A DNA stretch of 64,000 bases, from contig NC_069671.1 of the NCBI RefSeq assembly GCF_027244095.1, forward strand, positions 2,666,001 to 2,730,000. The letters are read 5' to 3'. Shown here in pieces: positions 55,201 through 63,434 of this stretch (positions are counted from its first letter, which is position 1; the number at the start of each line of letters is the position of its first letter). This stretch comes from Hemicordylus capensis (Eukaryota; Chordata; Lepidosauria; Squamata; Cordylidae). The notes beneath the pieces are model-generated. The model was not told the DNA's origin, did not search any database, and saw nothing but the letters and a program-made list of their open reading frames with translations. The translations under genes were made by a program, and so were the position numbers.

Positions 55201-56852
55201 TGCCTAAAAAAGATGGGTCCTCAACTATTTGAGAGCCAGCATGGTGTAGTGGTTAGAGTGCTGGACTAGGGCCGGGGAGACCCGAGTTCAAATCCCCATT
55301 CAGCCATGATACTAGCTGGGTGACTCTGGGCCAGTCACTTCTCTCTCAGCCTAACCTACTTCACAGGGTTGTTGTGAAAGAGAAACTCAAGTATGTAGTA
55401 CACCACTCTGGGCTCCTTGGAGGAAGAGCGGGATATAAATGTAATAATAATAATAATAATAATAATATTTCTTACAAACCCCGAGGGAGGGAGCATGGTG
55501 GAGCTTGTTCAGGAGAACGTTCCAAAGTTGAGGGGCCACAACTGAAAAGGCCCCGTCTAGACCCTTGATCTTTGCTATTTTTCAAGCAGGGGCCACTTGG
55601 CCAGAATACCTTCCATGCAAGAGCCACCCCCCACTGTGCTGATCTCTGGACTGCCTTGCCCTTCTCAGTGCTGGGAGGGAGGGTTTTCTCGGAGGGAACA
55701 GCCCTTTCCCAAAGGATTAGTTCAACAGGGGCACCACCACCTCAGGAAGCTGAAGTGCAGGTGTGAAGAAAAGGCTTCCCTAGCTTTGAGATGCCATTTT
55801 ACCAAACCTTTACATCTGTCCTTCCTGTAGCTTTCACATCTGGTTAACAATTGTGCAAGTTTAGAGTTAATTGATGCACATGCCTTTGCTTCCCCCCCTG
55901 CTATTATGACCCCAAACTAAATAGTTTTCTATTTAAAAACTAGTTATTTAAAACTAACTGTTTTCTGGGTCTTCAGATAATTGATCGTGTGGTAGCAAGC
56001 ATGACTTCTAATTCCAGCCTGAGCCCACTTCTGCTTGGAAATGCATGGGGAGGCAGGCAAGTCATACCCAAGAGAAGGCATACAGCTTATGAGGGCAACC
56101 ATTCCTTGGGGGTTGCAGTGCCGTGAGCAACGGAGACTATTCTGGGGTGCACAGTGTGTAGGCCCTTTGGGGAGGAGGGTGCAGGGTTAGGAACAAAGGA
56201 AGCGGCCATCTACTGAGTCAGACCCTTGGTCCGTCTAGCTCAGTATTGTCTACCCAGACTGGCAGCAGCTTCTGCAAGGTTACAGGCAGGAGTCTCTCTC
56301 CCTAGAGATGCCAGGGAGGGCACCTTCTGCATGCAAGTGCTCTTCCCAGAGCAACCCCATCCCGAGAGGAATATCTTATCATGTTCACACATGTAGCCTC
56401 CCAGTCAGATGGGAAGGAGGGCAGAGAGCCTGCTTGCTACCACAAGACCAGCTCTCCTGGTCTTGTAATATTACAAATATCATTTTTATTCCACTGCACA
56501 GCTCTTCAGGGTTGCAATACAAGAGAGGGAGAGAGAGAATGAGAATGAATAACTGGCAGTGCTATATCCTGGCACAGTTTAGTCACACACACCCCAAAAA
56601 GCTGGGGGGCCTAGCTGATGGGGCAGACCCACAGCTACCCCTTATCCCCAACGGCTATTGGGAGAATGCCTCACTGGTCTAGGAAGAGGCAGCACCATAT
56701 CAAACTCTAGGAGTGAGCAAAGGAGGTCCTTCAGCAGAACTCTCCTCCACTGGGAAACAAACCAAAGGAAGCAACTTACCCCTTTGAGCCGCTGCAGAAG
56801 CCACCAGCAAACTCCAGGCAAGAACAGTGACGAGGCCTGCCCGCAACCCCAT
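43217..56852 (-). CDS. ZP3-like zona pellucida glycoprotein (complete)
   Basis: Ten coding exons on - (high to low): 56852-56780, 54416-54220, 53690-53578, 52233-52139, 50743-50563, 49776-49668, 48974-48883, 47365-47271, 45545-45417, 43434-43217. All have AG/GT boundaries and join in phase to give 433 aa. Residues 1-22 are a signal peptide. ZP-N has its four cysteines C34, C64, C85 and C124. A Ser/Thr/Ala-rich linker (about 128-155) leads to ZP-C: C198, C221, C261, C279 and the ZP3-type C299-x-C301-C302 with C306. A furin motif RPRR (312-315) follows, then a TM helix (about 371-393) and a 40-residue tail. ZP3-type proteins are secreted by oocyte or follicle cells, cut at the furin site and polymerise into the egg coat. 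The TM helix has an unusual Glu (379). Exon 9 has a second in-frame acceptor 12 nt downstream (start 45533). Whether this is ZP3 itself or a reptile paralogue cannot be told without a tree. Confidence 0.93.
43626..43975 (+). mobile_element. tRNA-derived SINE with internal insertion
   Basis: The head ('catggtatagtggtgagagt', 'gagttcaaatccc') and tail ('cctcacagggttgttgtgag') are normal. A C-rich insert of about 100 bp (about 43760-43875) interrupts the middle. Confidence 0.75.
44487..44755 (+). mobile_element. 5S-headed Sauria SINE, 3'-truncated
   Basis: It runs from 'agctggtcttgtggtcgcca' and 'gctaagcagggtctgccctg' through the core and stops at 'gtgagctagatggacca'. Confidence 0.82.
45064..45368 (+). 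mobile_element. 5S-headed Sauria SINE, full length
   Basis: A complete copy ending about 50 bp from ZP3-like exon 9. The 3' end reads 'gtcagactcagtagacggca'. Confidence 0.82.
45785..46000 (+). mobile_element. CR1-like LINE 3' end
   Basis: It contains 'ctaactgagcaaagtggccc', 'cggacggtgagccccacggg' and 'gaacttttgttgaggagtg'. Confidence 0.6.
46228..46545. mobile_element. TIR element, unclassified (copy 2)
   Basis: A diverged sister of 31970-32283, with ends 'ggggcactttccag' and 'ctggaaagcacc'. It lies in the intron between ZP3-like exons 8 and 9. Confidence 0.6.
46797..46925. repeat. Foldback repeat, full length
   Basis: The outer arms 'gggattctcaacgttgggtc' and 'gacccaatgctgagaatccc' are inverted, as are the inner 'cccataatcccc' and 'gggaattatggggg'. 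This shows the complete element is a foldback of about 125 bp. Confidence 0.8.
47451..47654 (-). mobile_element. Sauria SINE, 5'-truncated
   Basis: The reverse copy runs from 'aggaagctgatagataccga' to the 'ggggaatatcttgcagagc' block. The 5S-like head is missing. Confidence 0.78.
47860..48395 (-). mobile_element. CR1-like LINE, ORF2 C-terminus and 3' UTR
   Basis: The - strand encodes NTRTRGHPMKW, then KYFFIQRIINLWNSLPQDVV and LDGFKRGLENSMEE, followed by a 3' UTR with 'gatccagcagggctgttctt'. It is the most complete LINE end in the window. Confidence 0.78.
49100..49335 (+). mobile_element. CR1-like LINE 3' end with (caaat)n tail
   Basis: It contains 'caattgtgagccctttgggg' and 'gaagggcggtatagaaatc', then a short pentamer tail. 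A reverse A-rich LINE UTR piece follows to about 49470. Confidence 0.75.
50283..50392 (-). mobile_element. Sauria SINE 3' part
   Basis: The reverse copy 'aggaagctgccatatactga' extends to 'caggcaggaatctctctcag' and stops. Confidence 0.78.
50848..50965. repeat. Foldback repeat with ZNF143-like core, well conserved
   Basis: Arms 'gactacagctcccatcatcc' and 'ggatgatgggaactgtagtc' are nearly exact, and the outer 'gggggtcctaagcttgagtc' has an inverted partner near 'aggaacccc'. Confidence 0.78.
51336..51808 (-). mobile_element. Two Sauria SINE pieces flanking another repeat
   Basis: A 3' piece (51336-51430) and a 5S-headed 5' piece (51660-51808) face the same way. Between them is a stretch with 'ggacataatcgggctatgtc' and 'ggtaaatctggccggtgtga'. 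This may be one SINE split by an insertion of about 230 bp. Confidence 0.6.
52479..52793 (-). mobile_element. 5S-headed Sauria SINE, reverse, full length
   Basis: It runs from 'aggaagctgccatagactgt' to 'ctaccacaaagcctgctctc'. It lies next to ZP3-like exon 4. Confidence 0.84.
52826..52883. repeat. Short palindrome with ACTACACTTCCCA core
   Basis: 'Ctgggaagtgtagtcc' and 'gactacacttcccag' are inverted copies about 22 bp apart. It is related in core to the foldback family but shorter. Confidence 0.6.
53186..53352 (-). mobile_element. Sauria SINE with tRNA-like head, reverse
   Basis: It contains 'ataccgagtcagctcattgg', 'ctctccaaggtttcaggcag' and a head 'gcatgcaaagcaggtgctcc', without a 5S part. 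Confidence 0.75.
54840..55205 (-). mobile_element. CR1/L2-like LINE 3' UTR remnants
   Basis: 'Cacccctccagcacactgct' followed by an A-rich stretch matches the UTR at 24.35 kb. A second A-rich piece follows. It lies in ZP3-like intron 1. Confidence 0.5.
55228..55468 (+). mobile_element. tRNA-derived SINE, full length, (ATA)n tail
   Basis: The best-preserved copy: 'gccagcatggtgtagtggtt', 'gagttcaaatccccattcag', 'gaagagcgggatataaatgt' and a clean ata-repeat tail. It lies in intron 1 of the ZP3-like gene. Confidence 0.88.
56196..56457 (-). mobile_element. Sauria SINE, reverse, slightly shortened
   Basis: It runs from 'ggaagcggccatctactgag' to 'ctaccacaagaccagctctc'. The 5S-like head is partly deleted. 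Confidence 0.8.
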
Positions 56853-56895
56853 GGTAGCCCTCTTGAGGGAAAAACTTCCCTGGCTGTGAAAGATC

Positions 56896-56998
56896 CTTTT
56901 ATACCCGCCTTCTGATAAGAAGCTTGCCGACTTCTCCAGGTCACAGGTGCTGGGAACTTCTCCTGATCAGCCTCCTTCATCACAAAGGGGCACAGCTG
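56896..56998 (-). promoter_or_regulatory. TATA promoter of the ZP3-like gene
   Basis: On -, TATAAAAG lies at 56896-56903, placing the TSS near 56870 and giving a 5' UTR of about 20 nt. E-boxes lie at 56944-56949 (CACCTG) and 56993-56998 (CAGCTG). A TATA box with nearby E-boxes and a tiny 5' UTR fits oocyte-specific ZP promoters. FIGLA binding is inferred. Confidence 0.65.
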
Positions 56999-57068
56999 TG
57001 AGATGAGGGCTCTCTCCTCCAGAGACATAAGCTTGGTAGGTCTGGCCTCCTAAGGTCCATTTAGTCTA

Positions 57069-57220
57069 GGAACATAAGAAGCTGCCATTTACTGAGTCAG
57101 GCCCTTGGTCCAGCTGAGTTCAGTATTGCCTACACAGACTGGCAGCGGCTTCTCCCTGGTTGCAGGCAGGAATCTCGCTCAGCCCGATCTTGCTACCACA
57201 AGACCAGCTCTCCTCCCTAG
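57069..57220 (-). mobile_element. Sauria SINE, reverse, shortened
   Basis: It contains 'agaagctgccatttactgag' and 'ggcagcggcttctccctggt', then jumps to 'ctaccacaagaccagctctc'. Confidence 0.75.
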
Positions 57221-57379
57221 TATCCTGGTTCCCTCTGTGGCTACCTAGATGCCTCTGGGATGCCCACAAACCAGGAATGAGGGTTATAGCTCTCCCCTGC
57301 TGTTGATCACCACCCCACAAGGGTATTCAGAGAGGTATCCTGCTTCTGAACATAGAAGTTTCATTTAGCGATCGTGGCG

Positions 57380-57955
57380 AACACAGAGAATATTTATATA
57401 CTGCTTTTCAACAAAAGTTCCTAAAACAGTTTACATAGATACAAAAAAATAAATAAAGATGGCTCCCTGTCCCCAAAGAGCTCACAATCTAAAAAAGAAA
57501 CATAAGATAGACAGCAGCAACAGCCACTAGGGGGATGCTGTGTTGGGGATGGATAGGGCCAGTTGCTCTCCCCCTGCTCAAGGAGAGGAGAGCTGGTCTT
57601 GGTAGCAAGCATGACTTGTCCCCTTAGCTAAGCAGGGCTTGCCCTGGTTGCATATGAATGGGAGACTAGAAGTGTGAGCACTGCAAGAGATTCGTCCTCA
57701 GGGGATGGAGATGCTCTGGGAAGAGCATCTAGGTTCCAAGTTCCCTCCCTGGCAGCATCAGCAAGACAGGGCTGAGAAAGATTCCTGCCTGCAGGCCTTG
57801 GAGAAGCCGCTGCCGGTCTGTGAAGACAATACTGAGCTAGATAGACCAATGGTCTGACTCAGTATATGGCAGCTTCCTATGTTCCTAAGGTCTGTTCCTA
57901 TGCTCAGTAAAAAGAAGCACCACTTTGAAAAGGTGCCTCTTTGCTCAGTTAGCAG
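57380..57955 (-). mobile_element. CR1-like LINE 3' end interrupted by a SINE
   Basis: The reverse LINE tail (57380-57585, resuming 57900-57955 with 'aggtgcctctttgctcagtt') is split by a + strand, full-length 5S-headed Sauria SINE at 57586-57891. Confidence 0.8.
57586..57891 (+). mobile_element. 5S-headed Sauria SINE nested in a LINE
   Basis: A complete copy, 'gaggagagctggtcttggta' to 'gcagcttcctatgttcctaa'. Its position inside a LINE tail shows it inserted later. Confidence 0.87.
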
Positions 57956-57989
57956 GGTATCGTGCCTAATAATTGTTGATAGTTAACAA

Positions 57990-58985
57990 TTGCTAATAAT
58001 TGTTGAAAAAGTGCAATCCTTCCATCTGTAGGTGAGTTGTGTAGAAAGATGTAGCATGTGGTAACCATGTCCAGGGGACGTTTATCTTCAAGGCAGATTA
58101 TTGCCAATTGTTTAATCTTTTCCGCTTTTCCACGGGTTTTATGAATGTGTCCAGAACCACTACCAGATCATCTGTTACAGGTAAACAACCCGTTTATCTG
58201 GGTAGTGGTCCTGGACATCCATAACTGTGGGTGAATTACGAACTACCTCATTGGAGGTGGGTGCCACAAGCTATTGCAGAACTCGCTTGAGGACCGCCCG
58301 TCCAAATTCCGCTGCAGTCGCATTGCGGAAATCCACCGCATAATGCTTCACAAAGGTCTGGTGTGTGATGCCCAGGTAGCAGCAGCACAAATATTGCCGG
58401 TCCCGGCACTGAGGAAGTTGGTGGAGTCTTTTTCAGCAGAAGAGCCTCCTCCATTAAAAAACACTTGTAAGCGTGCCTCACGGTTTTTAAGCATCTGCTT
58501 ATTAAAAGTTACACAGACGGAGCAATTAGAGGCAGCATGGGCCGCACCCAAGCAAAACAAACCGAGGTTGTGGAGTCTGTCAGCGCTCATATGCGTTGGT
58601 AGTGGTCCTCTGGAAGATATGCCATTTGCATCACCATATCCAGCCGCGCCCCGATGTACTGGAGGCAAGTGGATGGCGTCAAAAAGGACTCTTTCAAATG
58701 GGAAAAAATCCATCATTCCAACTTTACCAAATTGGTAAAACAGATTATTCAACATGTTTTAGTAATTTTTTATTTTTTTCTTTATTTAACAAAAAATGGG
58801 ATTTTGGTTAAAGATTTCTTAGCAGGAGCTTGTATGCTGCGAGGTGCTAGAAAAAGTACAATCCTTCTACCTGTAGGTGGGTTGTGTAGAAAGATGGAGC
58901 AGGTGGGAACCACATCCAGGGGACGTTTATCTTCCAGGCAGATCACTGCCAGCTGTTTAATCTTTTCCGCTTTAACTTTCTTATA
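57990..58985 (-). mobile_element. DIRS-like retroelement fossil
   Basis: The - strand has a stretch resembling the cysteine- and histidine-containing part of DIRS-type gag, with a nearby stretch resembling the end of a tyrosine recombinase. About 130 bp at 57995-58130 recurs directly at 58848-58975. The copy is broken and heavily deleted and looks old. The family call rests on remembered motif shape only; a decayed repeat of another kind is possible. Confidence 0.4.
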
Positions 58986-59071
58986 GGCCTGAAGCCCTCT
59001 CTAAAAGCAGATATTTGAGCAGGGGGTTGTGGGGGTGTGCATGTTAAAAACTGGTCAGTGTAGACCAGGCC

Positions 59072-59208
59072 TGCACAACTTTGGCCCTCCTGCAGATGTT
59101 GGCCAACAACTCCCATAATCCCTGGTTATTAGCTACTGTGACTGGGGATTATGGGAGTTGTAGTCCAAAAACAGCTGGGGGGCCTAAGTTGAGCAGGCCT
59201 GGTGTAGA
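59072..59208. repeat. Foldback repeat, full length
   Basis: Outer arms 'caggcctgcacaactttggc' and 'gcctaagttgagcaggcctg', and inner arms 'caactcccataatccctgg' and 'ggggattatgggagttgtag', are both inverted. Confidence 0.8.
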
Positions 59209-59542
59209 CAATACTGATCTTCCTATGTTCCTAGTTCACTGGGCTGACCTCATGACACCAGAAAAACCATCTGATCATGTAGGGAATGCACTGGTTCCTT
59301 TCAAATGGCCATTGAAATGCGTCTGGCTGTTTGGAAATTCAGTGCATTCCAGGGCCATTAAGAAGGAATTGGTCAATGGTACAGAGAGGCCGCAGTTCAG
59401 CCCGCCGCCAGTGGCCACCCCCCTAGCCACGCCACCCGCATCTGACGTCAGAAGCAGGGGGCATGGTTTCGCTTGCAAATGGGGCCGTGTGCCCCGTTTA
59501 AAAGCAAATTCCGGCCAGTGCCCTGTTCGCAGGTGGCCAGGA

Positions 59543-59674
59543 GCGGCTCTCCCTGCTTTTTAAGGAAGGGAGCCGCGTTCCCAGCCAGGCTCCGTTTTTC
59601 AGGAGCTTAAGCCAGCCCTGGCTTCCCAGCCTGGCCGGGAACGCACCTCCCTGCCTTTTAAAGCAGGGAGAACC
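59543..59674. repeat. GC-rich foldback, distinct family
   Basis: Arms of about 45 bp ('ctctccctgctttttaagga' with 'gcgttcccagccagg', and their inverted partners) flank a loop of about 40 bp. Similar 'ctgacgt' and 'cagggggc' motifs lie outside both arms (59440-59475 and 59687-59712), so the whole unit may span 59400-59760. Confidence 0.65.
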
Positions 59675-59871
59675 ACACCCCCTGAGTCTGACGTGAGTCA
59701 CAGGGGGCGTGGCTGGGCCGTCAGGCGTGGCCCCTGAGCGCAGCGGCCCAGGTTCTTTGAACCCCCTCACTCAATAGTGGCTCAGCCTCTGGCATTGGTG
59801 CACTTCAGTGGGCATTCCCTGTCATTCTTTTTAAGATGTCCTCCTACTAGTCCACTTTAGGACTTGCATGA

Positions 59872-60034
59872 TGATGGTCCCAGGTTCACTCCCTGGCAAC
59901 ATCTCCAAGAGAGGGCTGGGAGAGACTCCTGCTTGGAACCTTGGAGAAGCTGCTGCCAGTCAGTGTAGACAACACTGAGCTAGAGGGACCAAGGGTCTGA
60001 CTCGGCAGGCAGCTCCCTATGTTCCTTTAATGAG
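59872..60034 (+). mobile_element. Sauria SINE with tRNA-like head remnant
   Basis: It runs from 'tggtcccaggttcactccct' to 'gggtctgactcggcaggcag'. Confidence 0.75.
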
Positions 60035-60111
60035 ATTCACACCAGGGCCTGGGCACATACTCTGAGAATGCCTGATGGAACTGCCCTTTACCCTAATCCC
60101 TTTACGGTAGG

Positions 60112-60230
60112 GCTGCACAAATGTGGCCCTCCAGCAGATGCTGGACCACAACTCCCATGACCGCTTGCTATTGGCCATGGTGACAGGGGATGATGGGAGT
60201 TGTAGTTCAAAACCAGCTGTGTAGCCCTGC
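60112..60230. repeat. Foldback repeat, full length
   Basis: Inner arms 'ccacaactcccatgaccgc' and 'ggatgatgggagttgtagtt' and outer 'gggctgcacaaatgtggccc' and 'ccagctgtgtagccctgc' are inverted. Confidence 0.75.
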
Positions 60231-60911
60231 TTTACAGGCCCCTCTTCTCCACCCCAGCACCTCCCAATACCCACAAGTGGTAAAGATGAGTCAAGACTGG
60301 GAACAACTAGAATATCTTTGTATTTAAAAAAAAAAAAACAACACACCAAGAAACCGTTGAATATACATTACAATTATTTTACAAAATTGTAGTGATTTTT
60401 TAAAAATTTCTTATCTTTACACATGGAGCAAGATATGCACACATTGAGTTCATGGGATATCTATATCTGTCTCGATAGCTAGCTAGATAGAGATATCTTG
60501 ATAGAGTCAAGAGGGAATGATGCCCTTTGAAGCGCCTGCAACCCATCACAGGAAGAGAGGGAGGGGGCCCAGAGGGGGAGACCCTGGGGAAGTCTAGGGT
60601 TCACCTGCCTTCCCACACCAGCGGCAGGTGATTCTCCTTTCCAAAATTTCCTTTGGAATATCAGTCTTTATGGACGCTTTCTGAACCCAGATGGCCCTGT
60701 AGTCAACGGAAAGATGAACTCCTGGAGGCCCTTCTGCTTCTTCTGACCCCCTGATTTGATTCTACGAAACCTCATGGATGCTTCCGTGTCTGGGGGTCTT
60801 CACTCACTCACCCCCCATCAGTTATGAAGGGGGGCTCCATTCTGCCTCGCCACCCTGGTACAAGCAGTGAAGAAATGATAAACCAGGGACGCAAAGAATC
60901 CCATGCAGAGT

Positions 60912-61028
60912 TCCCTCTAACAGGGATTCCCAGATGTTGTTGACTACAACTCGTATAATCCCCAAGCAAAAGCCATTGCAGATGGGGATGCTGGGAGTTG
61001 TAGTCAACAACATCTGGGAATCCCTCTT
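60912..61028. repeat. Foldback repeat, longest arms
   Basis: The 5' arm 'gttccctctaacagggattc' pairs with 'gaatccctcttagagggaac' at the 3' end, and the inner 'agatgttgttgactacaact' pairs with 'agttgtagtcaacaacatct'. Arms of more than 45 bp with few mismatches suggest a fairly young copy. Confidence 0.85.
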
Positions 61029-61411
61029 AGAGGGAACACTGATCCCATGGCCAAGAAAAGAAGTTTGTTCTCTTTCTTGGGGAACGAGTCCATTCTTCCA
61101 GGCAAGGAAAATGTTTTGGCTGACATACTGTTCAGCATTAGGCTCATGTTGGAAGTGGTGTGAATGCAGGTGGACAAGAGCTCAGGTTCACAATAGCATA
61201 CATTATGCAAAGCGCATTCACATGTGAGTAATCCCACTGGGATGCACAGGATTACCCATGTGTAAATGCATTTTGCACAATTTATGCTGTTGCACAACTG
61301 CAGGCCCCCAACTTGCAATATGCAGCTAGCATTGCGCAGTATGTCAACCTTTGATCCAGAATCTCAGGAAAGAAGGCACCCTAGAAAAGGTTTGCTAATA
61401 CATTGCCTAAG

Positions 61412-61552
61412 GCAGGCCTGCTTAACAATGCCCCCCACAGCTGCTTTTGGACTACAACTCCCATAATCCCCAGCCACAGTGGCCAATAGCCAGGGATTAT
61501 GGGAGTTGTAGGTCAACATTTGTAGGGGGCCCCGAAATTGAGCAGCCCTGCT
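61412..61552. repeat. Foldback repeat, full length
   Basis: 'Caggcctgcttaacaatgcc' pairs with the end near 'aaattgagcagccctg'. Inner arms 'ggactacaactcccataatc' and 'ggattatgggagttgtaggt' are present. Confidence 0.8.
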
Positions 61553-61611
61553 CTAAGGACTGAGGTAAGGAGCTTCTCCCTTCCTGGAGGTCCGGCATGG
61601 CCACGTGGAGG

Positions 61612-61697
61612 CTCTCCAGTTGTCATTTGGACTACAGTTCCCATCACCCCCTGCAACAACTGCAGCAGAGGATGATGGGAGTTGTAGTCCACTGGAG
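61612..61697. repeat. Foldback repeat with ZNF143-like core
   Basis: Arms 'ctccagttgtcatttggact' with 'acagttcccatcacccc', and 'gatgatgggagttgtagtcc' with 'actggag', are inverted. Confidence 0.75.
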
Positions 61698-61968
61698 AGC
61701 TGGAGGGTGCCTCTACCGCTCCCCCCCCCGGCCGTTGAGCCCAATGTGACTCAACAACTTCCTCAATGTGGACTGAGTGGGGATTTCAGTTCTGGTCACA
61801 TTAGTCAGAGAAGCTCTTTGTCACAAGCAGGGGAGTCCTTCCTCCACAAGCCTCTTTCCCTGCTCCAGGAATCTGGGAAGAGTAACTTTCTCTGCTCCCT
61901 TTACTGAAGCAGCTACTTTCTGCTTCACTGGCTGCCTCCGGCTGACCACGGGACGCCGGCCAGGATCT

Positions 61969-62451
61969 AGGGATGTGCACGGAACCGGTTCGGAGGCCCT
62001 TTATGGGTCCCCGAACCGGTTCGAATTATTGCCGGTTCTGCCGGTTCGAAGGTGGGGGGGGTCGACTTTAAGGGCGGGGGAGGGTACACTTACCCCTCCC
62101 TCCACTTTCCCCCTGCCGGTGCTCCATTTGCAAAGGGTGGCAGCAGAAGTACCCGACACGCCTGTGCGCATCGGCACGTGCATATCGCACTCATGCCCCC
62201 CTCCCCAACATGCGCGCTCACGAGCGCAACGCACACGGGTGTGTTGGGTACTTCCACTGACGTAGGGTCCCACAAGGCAACGGGGTGGGGGTGGGGGCAG
62301 GAAGGTACACTGCCACCTTGATGGACCCTTTGCAAACAGAGCGCCAGTGGGAAAGCAGAGGGAGGGGTAAGTGCACCCTCCCCCACCCCTAATGTCAACC
62401 CCGCACCCTGCCTTGGATCTTCCCCCACCCTTCAAGGGTGCACATCCCTCC
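61969..62451. mobile_element. Non-autonomous hAT-like transposon with 8-bp target duplication
   Basis: The exact 8-bp repeat caggatct lies at 61961-61968 and 62452-62459. Inside it, the ends 'agggatgtgcac' and 'gtgcacatccct' are inverted. Further 'ccggttcg' motifs follow the left end, and two GC-rich internal blocks near 62046-62170 and 62270-62400 mirror each other. No transposase-like frame was found. An 8-bp duplication is the hAT signature. Confidence 0.8.
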
Positions 62452-62464
62452 CAGGATCTCTCTT

Positions 62465-62686
62465 GCCTTACCATGCAGAGTCATTACCTGCTTCCTGAGT
62501 TCAGCTAGACCGCTTAGCCCTTTAGCACAGCCCGGTCCTCGAGGAGCCTCTGTGCAAGAAGCAGCCGCTCCCAGTGGTGGCTGCCGGGAATTCATGACCT
62601 CGTTTCTCCCTTGATGCTCCTCCAAGAGTATCTTCATGGCGAGAAGCATCAACTGGAAATTGCTCTCCTCCTCACTTTCCACCTTG
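62465..62686 (-). other. Unrecognised candidate exon
   Basis: On -, an open stretch of about 65-70 residues begins near a possible acceptor and ends at a donor-like 'aagcag|gtaatg'. The peptide contains VESEEESNFQLMLLAMKILL and SGLAELRKQ. An acidic start followed by a Leu-rich helix looks protein-like, but I recognise no family. A second small donor-like site lies further upstream on -. It could be the 3' part of a gene continuing right of the window, or chance. Confidence 0.3.
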
Positions 62687-62927
62687 AGCCCTCCCTGTGC
62701 GTACCCTGGTCCTCACCAGATCCCATCGCTTGTAGCTGGCGTCTCCTCTTTGAGAAGAGGCATCCTGGGACCTTCAAACCAGAGAGGACATTAGCTCAGG
62801 GTGAGACAGTGGGAGCAGCAGCATTTGGGGACTGAGAACCAGAACGGAGAACCAGGCTATATTCCGTTACCTCAAGTCCCAATCCATGGAGATCTAAGGG
62901 AGGTGGATCAGCGGGGTGAGGATCTCA

Positions 62928-62928
<1 letters not shown>

Positions 62929-62980
<52 letters not shown>
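62929..62980 (+). repeat. (CA)n microsatellite
   Basis: About 22 CA units, almost uninterrupted. Confidence 0.95.
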
Positions 62981-62982
<2 letters not shown>

Positions 62983-63081
62983 CCATACAGTTAACTTAGC
63001 TGAGGACATTTGACATTCACCAACAGGCCCTGCTTACAAAAGCTTGAGCTTCCGGGCACACAAATAAGTGATACGTCATAG

Positions 63082-63430
63082 GCTCGTTCACACAATCCGA
63101 AACGGGGTCGGAGGAGCTGCCAGCCAGGTTAGGAGGGCCATGCGCGCTCCCAATCCGTGGCTGTGTGATCTCACGGTAGGAGCAGGGAAGGAGGAGGAGG
63201 GGAGAGTGATTGTGTGGGAGATGGGAGTTGTGGTAGGTCAACCCACATTCCGTTCCCAGCATTTTATCGAGGATGGATGGAACGCCGTCCGACCCAGCTC
63301 TCGCCTGCCACGCAATCACTCTCTCCTCCTCCTCCCTTGCTTTCTCAGTTCACACGGCCAGGGCTTGAGATTGCACACACACTGGCTGGTGGCTCCTCTG
63401 ACCCTATTCCGGGTTCTGTGAATGCGCCTA
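63082..63430. mobile_element. Foldback MITE, second member
   Basis: The left end 'ggctcgttcacacaatccg' resembles the left end at 29191. The right end 'ccgggttctgtgaatgcgcc' is its diverged inverse. Internal arms 'ggaggaggaggggagagtga' and 'atcactctctcctcctcctc' are inverted. Confidence 0.65.
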
Positions 63431-63434
63431 GCAT

